Part shown: positions 52,708 through 62,050 of the stretch, piece after piece
Position numbering within the stretch: position 1 is the stretch's first letter
How the letters are laid out: each line of letters starts with the position of its first letter
Assembly: GCA_019638615.1 (NCBI GenBank)
Contig: JAHBTL010000008.1
Coordinates: 124,001 to 188,000, forward strand
Reading direction: 5' to 3'
Source: Chitinophagaceae bacterium
Lineage (GTDB): Bacteria; Bacteroidota; Bacteroidia; Chitinophagales; Chitinophagaceae
Length of the DNA stretch: 64,000 bases
The notes under the pieces: model-generated
Databases searched by the model: none
What the model saw: only the letters and a program-made list of their open reading frames with translations
What the model was told of the DNA's origin: nothing
Translations under genes and position numbers: made by a program

Positions 52708-54897
52708 CTACTCCATGCTTCCCATTTGACGGGTATACGCTTTAATGAACAGCGCGCCGAGGTTTTTATGGGGAGGAATATAATTGTCAAATCTTTCCTT
52801 GGCATCGCCCGACGTAAAGCGCAATGAAAGATCTCTCCAGATGGTTAACCACTCAACATTTTTTCCTTCTTTAAGATCATCGTTAATTTCTTTAAGGATG
52901 GGTTCGTTGATGAGCCTTGTACCTACTTCTTTAGAAGAAATGATGTGTGCATCGGGGCATGTTTTTAATACATCATCCAGATTATGAAAACCACCGCATG
53001 AACCTAATATTACAATTTTAGAGGAAGGAGGCAGGTTCCGGATGGTGGAGCTTACCCAATAGCTGTGCCCCCTGTGTATGGTAATTGCCGGCTTCAGAGA
53101 CCTTTTGTGCATAAATTCCTGCAGGCGGGTCTGCGCTACGGAATCCAGCCCCTTTTCGTAATCCAGCGGAAGGTTAGCATAAATAAATACGGGTTTGCCT
53201 TTAACAGACTTTATCTCTACCCACTCCGGTGTTTTACTCACTTTCCATTCACTGCCTGTGAACATGCTCATAAAGTTGGCATACGAATCTTTTCCGTCCT
53301 TATCTCCGTAAAAGAAAACCTGCTGCACCACGCGCCCGCTGTCGTCTACCAGGTTATTGTATTCAACTTTATAAACCGGGGGTATTTTCAGCTTTGCCGA
53401 TATATCAATGGTACTATCCTGCGACGATTGAAATATGGTTTGCAGAATGTCGTATATCACAATGGTTCTGCGATCGTCTTTTTCTTTTCCCAGCAAAAGA
53501 TTTTTTTCAATTTCCTGGTCTATCAGTTTTGTAACCAAAGGGTTTTTTAAGCTTCCGTAAGAGTCTGCCACATCCACTGCGTCTTCCAGGGTGCCGCTTT
53601 TTTCCAGCCCGCGCACAAATGCCATCATCAGCCTTTGTGAGCTGCTGTCGGGCATGGTTTGCAAAAATTCGTCCAGCTTGTTATAGCCGGCCGCCAGCTT
53701 AATGAATTTTTTAAACCTGTCGAACCTAACGCTCATCAATAAGCTGTCGCCTGCAGGAGTGGGCATTCGTTGCATCATCCTGTTAAAAACGCCTTTATAG
53801 CTTGAGGTATAAATTACATCCTCGCCCAAAACAATTAAATAATACAACTCCTGGGGGGTAAGCTGATCCAGTATTTTAAATCTCACATTGTCGGGGGAGT
53901 CGTGCAGGGCATTGATCTGCTCTATAAAAACATTCTTTGCACGATCCTGCAGCTTTGCCACCAGCTTATCATATGCTAAAGGTGTATCCCTTTTTATCAA
54001 CCGTTCAGTATAACTGGTTTGTATATGAACCAGCATTCTGTAATACTTGAGGTTGTCGTCCATCACATTAAATATATCTTCCAGCGTAAGTCTTCCGCTT
54101 ACCAGCTCATCTAAGAACGGATAATATTGCTGGCCGCTTTTACTGTTAGCGATAGATACAATAACTTTTACAAGCGAATCGCTGCTCCTCCTGATCAGCT
54201 TACCTACATTGGTACGTGTGGCGGCGGCATAGTCGTATAGCTGATTGGGATTATGGTGCGCGGCTACCCGCACCAGGCTGTCAGCAAATGGCACATCAGC
54301 ATACTGCTCCAGCATCAATAAAATCTTGTCCGGGTTTTTTTCGCAATATTTTCGCAGGAGAATTTGCCGGGCATTGGTGAACCCCTTATTCTCATACATG
54401 GCGCTGACGTTACCATTAATATTGATATTGCCCACTTCGTAGGAGGCGCTCTGTACAATAGAACTGATATCTTCCTGGTTGATATCTGCCTGCATCAACG
54501 CTTTATAATTATTAAGCAGTTCCTGACCCAATACAGGGCTAAACGATTTATTACGCCATCCTGCATTAAAGCCTTTTAGCAGGTTTTCTACACCACTCAG
54601 GTATTTAACTTTTAGCCTGTGATCTAATTTGGGGTTGTTCTCAATAGAATCTCTCAGGACATCTACCCCTTTGAAAAGGGCATCCGTTACAAACTGGTTA
54701 AGGTTGTTATTAGATGATACATTGATAACCTGTCCATTACCATGATTAAACTGAAGCGCCAGTTTTTGCTCTTTCTCAATATTGTCGTGATACCTGATCC
54801 GGGCAATGTCTATCTTTTTTTTAAGCGTATCTGCCTCAGCCCTGGATTTTATACCTACAACGCTTAATAATAATATGAGTGTAACTATTTTATGCAT
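52708..54897 (-). CDS. Exported protein of unknown function with a His/Cys protease-like C terminus
   Basis: This 729-residue protein starts with a signal peptide (MHKIVTLILLLSVVGIKSRA). The body is almost entirely helical, charged and without repeats I can name. Towards the C terminus the pattern changes: AITIHRGHSYW (His608 and His611) and, 23 residues after the second His, KIVILGSCGGFHNLDDVL (Cys634), each at the end of a hydrophobic strand. This is the arrangement of catalytic His and Cys in clan CD peptidases (caspase, gingipain, CHAT). KNLGALFIKAYTRQ ends the protein. I do not recognise the family, and the protease idea is an inference. ATG 54897 was chosen because the signal peptide begins there. 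Single gene, flanked by a repeat array. Confidence 0.72.
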   Translation of the reverse strand: MHKIVTLILLLSVVGIKSRAEADTLKKKIDIARIRYHDNIEKEQKLALQFNHGNGQVINVSSNNNLNQFVTDALFKGVDVLRDSIENNPKLDHRLKVKYLSGVENLLKGFNAGWRNKSFSPVLGQELLNNYKALMQADINQEDISSIVQSASYEVGNININGNVSAMYENKGFTNARQILLRKYCEKNPDKILLMLEQYADVPFADSLVRVAAHHNPNQLYDYAAATRTNVGKLIRRSSDSLVKVIVSIANSKSGQQYYPFLDELVSGRLTLEDIFNVMDDNLKYYRMLVHIQTSYTERLIKRDTPLAYDKLVAKLQDRAKNVFIEQINALHDSPDNVRFKILDQLTPQELYYLIVLGEDVIYTSSYKGVFNRMMQRMPTPAGDSLLMSVRFDRFKKFIKLAAGYNKLDEFLQTMPDSSSQRLMMAFVRGLEKSGTLEDAVDVADSYGSLKNPLVTKLIDQEIEKNLLLGKEKDDRRTIVIYDILQTIFQSSQDSTIDISAKLKIPPVYKVEYNNLVDDSGRVVQQVFFYGDKDGKDSYANFMSMFTGSEWKVSKTPEWVEIKSVKGKPVFIYANLPLDYEKGLDSVAQTRLQEFMHKRSLKPAITIHRGHSYWVSSTIRNLPPSSKIVILGSCGGFHNLDDVLKTCPDAHIISSKEVGTRLINEPILKEINDDLKEGKNVEWLTIWRDLSLRFTSGDAKERFDNYIPPHKNLGALFIKAYTRQMGSME

Positions 54898-55056
54898 AGC
54901 AAACTGCCACAAAGTTAATATAATAGGTTGAACGATTGTTTTTGTCCAATGCACCCTGTTTTTATTGAAGCCAACGGAAACCTTACCACTAACGTTGCCT
55001 GACTGAATTTAGTGCCAGAATTGAAAGAATGGGTTAACAATTTCATAATCCTTTGT

Positions 55057-55089
55057 TTTGGGCGGGTATAGCCTGCCGGATTATTTTTG
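55057..55089 (+). promoter_or_regulatory. Bacteroidota-type promoter for the response regulator gene
   Basis: TTTG (55057-55060) and TATTTTTG (55082-55089) are 21 bases apart, as in the promoter at 9340. Transcription would start near 55096, which supports ATG 55108 as the start codon rather than the upstream in-frame TTG at 55087. Confidence 0.5.
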
Positions 55090-55107
55090 CGTAAACATAT
55101 TGTTAAT

Positions 55108-55788
55108 ATGGATTTTAAAGGAAAGAAGGTGCTGATTGCCGATGATGAACCGGATATATTGGAAATTATTGGTTATAACCTAAGGAAGGAAGGCTATGAA
55201 ACCATTATCGCAAAGGACGGGGATGACGCACTTCATAAATCCAAATTGTTTCAGCCCGACCTGATTTTACTGGATGTAATGATGCCTCATAAAAACGGCA
55301 TGGAGGTATGTAAAATCCTTAGATCTCAACCTGCTTATAACGATACACTGATTATTTTTCTTACCGCCCTCAGCGATGAAATATCGCATGTAAAGGGGCT
55401 CGAGTATGGCGCCGATGACTATATCAGCAAACCGGTTAGTCCTAAAATACTGGTAACCAAAGTAAATGCCTTATTCAGGAGAATACAAAAACCCGAAAAT
55501 GAAAAGGTAATTCAGGTAGGCAATATTATTATTGATCCTGTTAGGTTTATTGTAACGGTCAATAGCCAGGAAATTGTTTTGGCTAAAAAAGAGTTTGAGT
55601 TGCTCCATTTGCTGGCAACCAAACCAGGCAGAGTATTTTTGCGAAACGAAATCCTTAGCCAGATATGGGGTACAGAAGTGATCGTTGGGGATAGGACCAT
55701 TGATGTGCACATCCGGAAAATACGTCAGAAACTTGAGGTAGATTGTATTACAACAGTGAAGGGAGTAGGCTATAAAATGGTGGTGTAA
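55108..55788 (+). CDS. OmpR/PhoB-family response regulator
   Basis: This 226-residue regulator has a receiver domain (about 1-120): LIADDEPDILEI acidic pocket, LILLDVMMPHKNG with the phospho-acceptor Asp, FLTALSDE and DYISKPVSP with the conserved Lys. The C-terminal winged helix (about 130-225) has LAKKEFELLHLLATKPGRVF and VGDRTIDVHIRKIRQKL, typical of the OmpR branch. The histidine kinase gene follows 120 bases downstream, so they form one two-component system. The input signal is unknown; resemblance to PhoB/PhoR of Bacteroidota suggests an envelope or phosphate role, but that is not proven. No phosphate-uptake genes lie nearby. Confidence 0.93.
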   Translation: MDFKGKKVLIADDEPDILEIIGYNLRKEGYETIIAKDGDDALHKSKLFQPDLILLDVMMPHKNGMEVCKILRSQPAYNDTLIIFLTALSDEISHVKGLEYGADDYISKPVSPKILVTKVNALFRRIQKPENEKVIQVGNIIIDPVRFIVTVNSQEIVLAKKEFELLHLLATKPGRVFLRNEILSQIWGTEVIVGDRTIDVHIRKIRQKLEVDCITTVKGVGYKMVV

Positions 55789-55908
55789 ATTCCTTATAAG
55801 GATTTCAGATTATATAATCTTTAACCCGCTTGTGCTGCAATATGTCATAATATCATTTGATCTTTACAGGATGATATTATAGCATTATCGAAAACCTTTA
55901 CACGGCAA

Positions 55909-56958
55909 ATGTTTAGTACCAAAAATACATCACCTCAGCAACTGGCTGGTTTCACTTCATTTATTATCAGTTTTTCTGTAGCCATCGGAATGTTTTTTCT
56001 AAAGCCTGAATGGTGGGTATTCCTGCTTGCTTTGCTGATCGTATTCCTGGGCAGTTACGTGCTGATTCTCTACACGCTTCAACGGTTTATTTATCGCAAA
56101 ATCAAACTGATCTATAAATTTATTTACCAAACCAAAGCAAGTAAAAGAGAGGAGTTCTATTACAAAAACCTGCTTCCACAAAAAAGTATGGAAGAGGTAA
56201 GCTCGGATGTTGAAAAATGGGCTGAGCAAAAGAAAAAAGAAATTGAGGTGTTAAAAGCCAACGAAGCATATCGCAAGGAATTTTTGCAAAACCTGTCGCA
56301 CGAGTTAAAAACCCCCATTTTTGCCATACAGGGCTATATTGACACGCTGTTGGAAGGAGCATTGGAAAATCCTGAAGTAAGCGCCAGGTTCCTGAATAAT
56401 GCATCAAAAAATATTTCAAGACTGGCCAACCTGCTGCATGACCTGGATGAAATTACCCGCCTGGAGAGCGGAGAGCAAATATTGTACAAGGAAAATTTTG
56501 TTATACAGGACCTGATAAGAGAGGTTTTCGACTCTTTATCGGTGTTGGCCAGCAAACGCGATATCAGGTTAAGTATAAAAAAAGGCTGCGAGTTTCCTAT
56601 TGTTATTTTTGCGGATAAAGAAAAAATCCGCCAGGTACTTATTAATCTTACCGACAATGCCATTAAATATGGCAAAATAAATGGGAATGTTACAGCGAGT
56701 GCATATATAACCGACGAAAAACATGTATTGGTTGAAATAAGCGATGATGGAATAGGAATTGCCGAAGAACATATACCACGTATATCCGAACGCTTTTATC
56801 GTACAGATGCCGCGCGCAGCCGAAAAGAAGGCGGTAGCGGACTGGGCCTGGCCATTTGTAAACATATAATAGAGGCACATGGTCAAAGCATGCATATACG
56901 CAGCAAACCGGATGTAGGAACTACATTCGGCTTTATACTCAATGCCCGTAAAGAGTAA
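55909..56958 (+). CDS. Sensor histidine kinase (PhoR-like)
   Basis: This 349-residue kinase has two N-terminal TM segments (about 15-30 and 36-55) with hardly any periplasmic loop, so the signal is probably sensed in or at the membrane. A linker with a coiled-coil character (about 60-120) leads to the HisKA domain with FLQNLSHELKTPIFAIQG, which carries the phospho-accepting His. The ATPase domain shows LINLTDNAIKYG (N box), VEISDDGIGIAEEHI (G1) and GGSGLGLAICKHIIEAHG (G2). It pairs with the OmpR-type regulator upstream. Confidence 0.93.
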   Translation: MFSTKNTSPQQLAGFTSFIISFSVAIGMFFLKPEWWVFLLALLIVFLGSYVLILYTLQRFIYRKIKLIYKFIYQTKASKREEFYYKNLLPQKSMEEVSSDVEKWAEQKKKEIEVLKANEAYRKEFLQNLSHELKTPIFAIQGYIDTLLEGALENPEVSARFLNNASKNISRLANLLHDLDEITRLESGEQILYKENFVIQDLIREVFDSLSVLASKRDIRLSIKKGCEFPIVIFADKEKIRQVLINLTDNAIKYGKINGNVTASAYITDEKHVLVEISDDGIGIAEEHIPRISERFYRTDAARSRKEGGSGLGLAICKHIIEAHGQSMHIRSKPDVGTTFGFILNARKE

Positions 56959-57325
56959 GATCATTCCTGCATCCCGGAATTTTATCCACATTTAAATTTT
57001 TTCGATAAACGAAAACAAAACCAGGTTGAAAAGAGGACTTTAAGAGGTCTGGTTGCAATTTATCTTTTCGTCAAAAATATCCCTGTTGTATTTAATGAAA
57101 AGATTTTCAGTACTTAGTAAAAATCTTTAAAATACCGTAAAAATACTATCAAAACCCGTGCTAAAGTTGGCGAAGCAGTGAAAAATCTTGCAAAAACAAA
57201 AAAACATTGTAATTTAGCCCCAGTTTTCATAGGGTACGGATTAAAAACGGGCCAGGGTTTCCACCCCGGCCCAACTTATTTAAGGCCAAATTTTATTAAT
57301 TATTTCATTGCTGATTACAAGGTTC
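56959..57325. other. Intergenic region with one terminator and no gene
   Basis: This 367-base A/T-rich stretch lies between the convergent kinase and polysaccharide deacetylase genes. Apart from the hairpin at 57249-57272 I see no structure. CCAGGTTGAAAAGAGGACTT and AAGAGGTCTGGTTG near 57020-57055 form a loose imperfect inverted repeat (CCAG...CTGG). No open frame has credible composition. Confidence 0.4.
57244..57272 (-). terminator. Intrinsic terminator of the polysaccharide deacetylase gene
   Basis: GGGCCaGGGT (57249-57258) pairs with ACCCcGGCCC (57263-57272), a 9-bp stem with one mismatch and a 4-base loop. On the minus strand it is followed by GTTTTTAA. It lies 54 bases beyond the stop of the deacetylase gene. 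Confidence 0.6.
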
Positions 57326-57949
57326 TTATAAATTAATTTTATCAAACCTGTAATCCTTCGATGTAAAATGCTCTAATACCCGTGGCAAAGTAAATGTCAA
57401 TTTTTGCATCGCTTTTTCGCTGTCATGAAAAACAATAATGTTGCCAGTTTTTGACAAACCAATAACATTTTTCAAACATTTTTCCGGTGAGAGTTGTGGA
57501 TCAAAGTCTGCACTCAATACACTCCACATAATGACGTGCATGTCAAAAGCTTCTTTTATATATTTTACCTGTAACGCAGAAATCCTGCCATAAGGAGGCC
57601 TGAACAGGCTGGAATCGATGTATTTTTTTGCTTCAACCAGGTCTTCAAAATATTTCCTGTCATCTGTTTTCCATCCATTCAAATGATTGTGTGTATGATT
57701 GCCTGTTCTGTGCCCTTCGTTCAGGATCCGCCTGTAGATATCAGGATATTCAACAACATTTTTTCCAATGCAAAAAAAAGTTGCATGCGAATTGTATTTT
57801 TTTAAGGTATCCAGCACGAAAGAAGTTGCTTCCGGATGAGGTCCGTCATCGAACGTGAGATACAAAACCTTTTCTTTACCTGGTATTTGCCACACGCATG
57901 ATGCATATAACCTTCTTAAAATCCATGGAGTTCTTACCAAATAAAACAT
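57326..57949 (-). CDS. Polysaccharide deacetylase (NodB homology domain)
   Basis: This 207-residue carbohydrate esterase family 4 enzyme removes acetyl groups from N-acetylglucosamine-type sugars, probably in peptidoglycan or a surface polymer. NodB motifs: LTFDDGPHP (catalytic Asp and metal Asp), HRTGNHTHNH (metal His pair), RPPYG (motif 3), MWSVLSADFD (motif 4) and NIIVFHDSEKA (catalytic His). There is no clear signal peptide; the N terminus MFYLVRTPWILRRLY is hydrophobic and basic and may be a membrane anchor. I chose ATG 57949 over the GTG at 57955. It diverges from gltX. Confidence 0.9.
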   Translation of the reverse strand: MFYLVRTPWILRRLYASCVWQIPGKEKVLYLTFDDGPHPEATSFVLDTLKKYNSHATFFCIGKNVVEYPDIYRRILNEGHRTGNHTHNHLNGWKTDDRKYFEDLVEAKKYIDSSLFRPPYGRISALQVKYIKEAFDMHVIMWSVLSADFDPQLSPEKCLKNVIGLSKTGNIIVFHDSEKAMQKLTFTLPRVLEHFTSKDYRFDKINL

Positions 57950-58057
57950 AGTCACAGTTTTTAGAAATTCTCAACCCCTCAGCCCGGCATATTAAATAGA
58001 ACAGGGATTGCGAAATTCAAAACATCAGCGGTTGCCTGTTCACAACTAAGGTAACTC

Positions 58058-58090
58058 TTTCTAAACATTGGCTAAACCATCTTAATTTTG
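58058..58090 (+). promoter_or_regulatory. Probable Bacteroidota-type promoter for gltX
   Basis: TTTC at 58058-58061 and TAATTTTG at 58083-58090 are again 21 bases apart. The -33 box deviates in its last base. Transcription would start very near the ATG at 58097, giving a very short leader. Confidence 0.35.
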
Positions 58091-58096
58091 CCGCCT

Positions 58097-59623
58097 ATGC
58101 ATACTAACAAAGTTCGCGTGCGATTTGCTCCCAGTCCTACAGGCGGATTACATTTGGGAGGAGTAAGAACAGTTTTATACAATTATTTATTTGCCAGGCA
58201 ACACAAAGGCGTTTTTATTGTAAGAATTGAAGATACAGACCAGAGCCGTTTTGTGCCGGGTGCTGAAGAATATATTTTTAATTGTTTGAAATGGGCCGGC
58301 CTGGAGCCTGATGAAAGCGTTGTGCAGGGAGGTAAGTATGGGCCTTACCGCCAAAGTGAACGCAAGCCGCTATACCGGAAATATGCGGAACAACTGGTTG
58401 CTGACGGACATGCTTACTACGCATTTGATACACCCGAAGAGCTCGATAAAATGAGAGCCGATTTCAAGACAGAACAAAACCCTTCTCCGCAATACGATCA
58501 GCATATACGCGGCAGGATGCGCAATTCACTTACCCTTCCCCCTGAAGAAGTGAAACATTTGCTCGATTCCGGGGCGCCCTGTGTAATAAGAATAAAAATG
58601 CCGGCGGATGAGGTAGTTTCATTTACCGATATGATCAGGGGCGAGGTAAATTTTAATACTTCTGTAGTGGATGACAAGGTGCTGCTGAAAGCCGATGGAA
58701 TGCCCACCTATCACCTGGCCGTAGTGGCAGATGATTATTTGATGGAAATTACGCATGCTTTCAGGGGAGAGGAATGGTTGCCAAGTGCGCCGGTGCATGT
58801 ATTATTATGGAAGTATCTTTTTGGAATAGATAAAATGCCGCAATGGGCTCACCTGCCTTTAATACTGGGTCCCAATGGCAAGTTGAGCAAGCGTGATGGA
58901 GCTAAATACGGTTTTCCTGTTTTTGCCATGAACTGGACAGATCCTAAAACGAATGAGCTGACAGAAGGGTTCAAAGAAAAAGGATTTTTGCCCGAAGCGT
59001 TTATCAACATGCTTGCCCTGTTAGGCTGGAACGATGGAACAGGGCAGGAAATATTCACTAAAGACGAACTGATAGAAAAATTTTCTATGGAGAGGGTGCA
59101 TAGCGGTGGGGCAAAGTTCGACTATGAAAAAGCAAAATGGTTCAATCACGAATGGATCAAACAATCGGAGCCTGCAAAATTGCGGCAACAGGTAAAACAG
59201 GTGTTAGCGGCAAAGAATATACCGGCGGCAGATGATCTACTGTTAGACAAGGTGATATTACTGGTAAAAGAACGATGTCACTTGCTGACCGATTTTGCAG
59301 AACAGGCTGCTTTCTTTTTTGTGGCACCCGAAACATACGACATGGATGCGGTAAAACCCAAATGGAATGAGAGCAAGCAATTATTCTTTACAGAAATAAT
59401 CAGGAATTTTGAGTTGGCTATTGTGTGGAACGCGCCAGACCTTGAACATAATTTTAAAGAAATTGCAGCAGCCAATCATTTGAAACCCGGCGAAGTTTTA
59501 TTGCCTTTCAGGATAATGCTGGTAGGGGGAAAATTTGGCCCACATGTGTTTGATATTGCCACCTTATTGGGCAAACAGGAAACGATCAGAAGGATAAAAC
59601 ATTTTTTATCCCTTTTACAATGA
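58097..59623 (+). CDS. gltX: Glutamate--tRNA ligase
   Basis: This 508-residue class I synthetase charges tRNA-Glu. The ATP-binding HIGH-like motif is in RFAPSPTGGLHLGGVRT, where HLGG stands for HIGH. The KMSKS-like motif is GKLSKRDGAKYG. IEDTDQSRFVPGAEEYI and DDYLMEITHAFRGEEWLPSA are family segments, and the C-terminal helical anticodon-binding domain occupies about 360-508. I chose ATG 58097 above an in-frame TTG at 58088. Whether it is discriminating (Glu only) cannot be judged. Single gene, with a usp gene 143 bases downstream. Confidence 0.94.
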   Translation: MHTNKVRVRFAPSPTGGLHLGGVRTVLYNYLFARQHKGVFIVRIEDTDQSRFVPGAEEYIFNCLKWAGLEPDESVVQGGKYGPYRQSERKPLYRKYAEQLVADGHAYYAFDTPEELDKMRADFKTEQNPSPQYDQHIRGRMRNSLTLPPEEVKHLLDSGAPCVIRIKMPADEVVSFTDMIRGEVNFNTSVVDDKVLLKADGMPTYHLAVVADDYLMEITHAFRGEEWLPSAPVHVLLWKYLFGIDKMPQWAHLPLILGPNGKLSKRDGAKYGFPVFAMNWTDPKTNELTEGFKEKGFLPEAFINMLALLGWNDGTGQEIFTKDELIEKFSMERVHSGGAKFDYEKAKWFNHEWIKQSEPAKLRQQVKQVLAAKNIPAADDLLLDKVILLVKERCHLLTDFAEQAAFFFVAPETYDMDAVKPKWNESKQLFFTEIIRNFELAIVWNAPDLEHNFKEIAAANHLKPGEVLLPFRIMLVGGKFGPHVFDIATLLGKQETIRRIKHFLSLLQ

Positions 59624-59766
59624 TAATATAGCACTGGCGATTTTATTCCAGGGTAATTTTGGGTGGGGTTCTTCCATATTTTATAACAAAGTATTTTGTA
59701 TCTTACCCGTTTTATACTTATCGTAACTACGGTCAGCCATTTCCTTACTTATAAAAAACCACATGT

Positions 59767-60594
59767 ATGAAAAATATTCTTGCCGCGGTTGATTTTTCTG
59801 ATTCCTCAGCGAATGCAGCTTTGTATGCCTTGCATATGGCTGGCAGTATACAGGGCGCTTCCCTTACATTGTTGTATGTATATGAAAGCATTTCCGCCGG
59901 AAGTGACGGCACTCCTTTACTGGTAGACGCTGAAGCCAGACGGTCAATAGCGTTAACAGCCCTCCAGCATTTAAAAGAAAGGATTAGTGTTGGCTCGGCC
60001 TTACCGGTAGAAGCAGTAGCAGAAGAAGGAAGTTTAACGGCCAATCTTGAAAAGTATGTAAAAAGAAATGCAATTGATCTTGTAGTAATGGGTATTACGG
60101 GCAGTACCAGGCTTGAGCAACTGATCGTGGGCAGCAATACATTAAATGTTATTAATAAAGACATCTGCCCGGTATTAATAATTCCATCAACAGCAACATA
60201 TAAAAAAATACAAACGGCGGTTTTTACCACCGATCTGCAAAGGGTGGAGGAAACTACTCCGTTAAAACCTTTGAAGGATTTCCTTGATACATTTCATCCA
60301 AAGTTATATGCTGTGCATGTAGCTACCGAACATGCCGCCGTTCCGGATGAATATAAAGAAGAGAAAGAAAAACTGGCTGAATTGCTAAAAGAGTATCATC
60401 CGGCTTCTTATTTTTTGCTCGAACAGGATTTCACAGGCGCCGTATCAAAATTTACCGAATACTATAATGCAGATATCATCATTACGGTTCCGCGCAGGCA
60501 TTCATTTCTTAAAAATCTGTTCACCGAAAGCCATACCAGGAAACTTGCTTATCAGAGCACTCTTCCAATACTCGCCATCCATTCATGGGAGTAA
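59767..60594 (+). CDS. Universal stress protein with two Usp domains
   Basis: This 275-residue protein is a tandem of two UspA folds. The first (about 1-142) starts MKNILAAVDFSDSSANAALY and ends with the nucleotide-binding signature VMGITGSTRLEQLIVGSNT followed by CPVLIIP. The second (about 150-275) is more divergent; its end, RRHSFLKNLFTESHTRKLAY, replaces the usual glycine-rich loop, so it may have lost ATP binding. Such proteins are cytosolic and respond to starvation or redox stress. ATG 59767, 4 bases after an ACC-ACATGT context; no Shine-Dalgarno site. It stands alone. Confidence 0.9.
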   Translation: MKNILAAVDFSDSSANAALYALHMAGSIQGASLTLLYVYESISAGSDGTPLLVDAEARRSIALTALQHLKERISVGSALPVEAVAEEGSLTANLEKYVKRNAIDLVVMGITGSTRLEQLIVGSNTLNVINKDICPVLIIPSTATYKKIQTAVFTTDLQRVEETTPLKPLKDFLDTFHPKLYAVHVATEHAAVPDEYKEEKEKLAELLKEYHPASYFLLEQDFTGAVSKFTEYYNADIIITVPRRHSFLKNLFTESHTRKLAYQSTLPILAIHSWE

Positions 60595-60887
60595 TGATGA
60601 AACAATTATAAAGTATATCTGCTCTTATACTTCCTTATCAACCTTCCGGGGATAATTTTTCTTCCAGCCGGAATGATCTGTGATATGCAGGTATTCAAAA
60701 TCCAGCCTTCTCTTGCTATTGACTGGTGCTGCTCATAGCTTTTTGTAACCGGCAGCAGGCTTGTAATACGGTTGTAAACACTTTACATGCATATTTACGC
60801 GCTTCACTCAATTTTACCTGCGCTTCACTTAGATGTGTTTCGGGATAAGAAGCTCATTTTACATCTTTGCAGCGTCAAACAAATGAG

Positions 60888-61580
60888 ATGCGTGGCAAGG
60901 AGAAAAAAAATTGGAATACAGCAGCGGTGGTTAAGCAACTTTTATTTACAGTAGTAATAATGGCAAATGGACTTGCAATGCTGGCACAATCAAACAGTAG
61001 TTCCGTACCAGGTGTGTACAGCCTGTATGGTGTAAGCGAAGTTGCTTCGCAGTTATGGTTGAAAGAAGATGGCAGTTTCGAATTTTTTTTCTCCTATGGT
61101 GCGGTAGACAGGACTGGTAAGGGCAGATGGACAGTGAACGCAACCGATAGTGGCAGGCTGGTATTGAACAGTGAAACACGACCGTCCCGGGACTTTGCAT
61201 TAACGGCAAGCTCAAAAACAAAAGACAGGCTCGTTACCATAAAAATCAATGACCCTAATACTGCTGTACTGCCCTTTGTTTTGGCAAGATTACATACCAC
61301 TACGGGGGTAGTTGAAAAAAGAGCCGATAGTAAAGGTTATATAACTGTACCATTGCAGTCGATAAATAAAATTGAGATTGCCCTTGAACTATGCGCCGAC
61401 CGGTTCTCAGTATTTGTACCGCAGAACAGCCAGGATAATTTTTTTGAATTCGGGTTTGAGCCGTGGATAGCTGAAGTGTTCTTCAACAACATTACACTGC
61501 AAAAAACCGCAGGTGGCTTAAAGGGATATCATCCGCTGCTGGAAGGATCAGAGTTTATATATGAAAAAGCCGGAAAATAA
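60888..61580 (+). CDS. Exported protein of unknown function
   Basis: This 230-residue protein begins with a basic N terminus and a hydrophobic stretch (about 13-33) ending in MLAQS, which reads as a signal peptide. The mature part is beta-rich. It opens with PGVYSLYGVSEVASQLWLKE, followed by GSFEFFFSYGAVDRTGKGRW, a pattern of a small lipocalin-like or copper-resistance-like barrel, though I cannot name the family. The frame is open from TTG 60867; ATG 60888 is the better start. The end overlaps the next gene by 20 bases. Confidence 0.62.
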   Translation: MRGKEKKNWNTAAVVKQLLFTVVIMANGLAMLAQSNSSSVPGVYSLYGVSEVASQLWLKEDGSFEFFFSYGAVDRTGKGRWTVNATDSGRLVLNSETRPSRDFALTASSKTKDRLVTIKINDPNTAVLPFVLARLHTTTGVVEKRADSKGYITVPLQSINKIEIALELCADRFSVFVPQNSQDNFFEFGFEPWIAEVFFNNITLQKTAGGLKGYHPLLEGSEFIYEKAGK

Positions 61581-62013
61581 AACATATAAATCAATATATA
61601 TGACCAGTATGTCGGGCACAGGAAAATATTTTAAACAGCCTGCAGTAGCCATAAGTTTTGCATTGCTTACAATAGCAGGCGGAAAACATATCCGGAATGG
61701 AAAACAACGTGCAGGACAGGAGCTTCTTAAATGGAAAGGTTGGCAGGTTCAGCCAGGAGCATATTTTTCAGGCGTTGGTTACAGCCCTGGCGCTATAGCA
61801 TGGGAAGGTTATCCGGGTACAACAGAAATAATACCAGGCAGTACGGAACAGGCTTACGATGATCATAGCAGTGATGAACAAATCGCCGGGATAAAAATAT
61901 TTTCAGGTTTTCGCATGGATGGCGATGATACTTTGATGTCGCCCGAAGAGCGGCTACGAATCATTTTCAGGGAAAAACGCGGCTCTGCGGCACCTGCAGG
62001 TAACGCAATATAA
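61561..62013 (+). CDS. Small protein of unknown function
   Basis: This 150-residue product overlaps the preceding gene by 20 bases in another frame and ends shortly before a strong terminator, so it is likely the last gene of a two-gene unit. It has one weak hydrophobic stretch (about 27-40, PAVAISFALLTIAGG), possibly a signal sequence if the start is ATG 61600 or 61609. The rest is polar, with WKGWQVQPGAYFSGVGYSPG and an acidic-aromatic section. I recognise no family. Confidence 0.5.
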   Translation: MKKPENKTYKSIYMTSMSGTGKYFKQPAVAISFALLTIAGGKHIRNGKQRAGQELLKWKGWQVQPGAYFSGVGYSPGAIAWEGYPGTTEIIPGSTEQAYDDHSSDEQIAGIKIFSGFRMDGDDTLMSPEERLRIIFREKRGSAAPAGNAI

Positions 62014-62050
62014 TATTGATTTTATAAGGGATGTTTGGTTTCAGGGAAAT

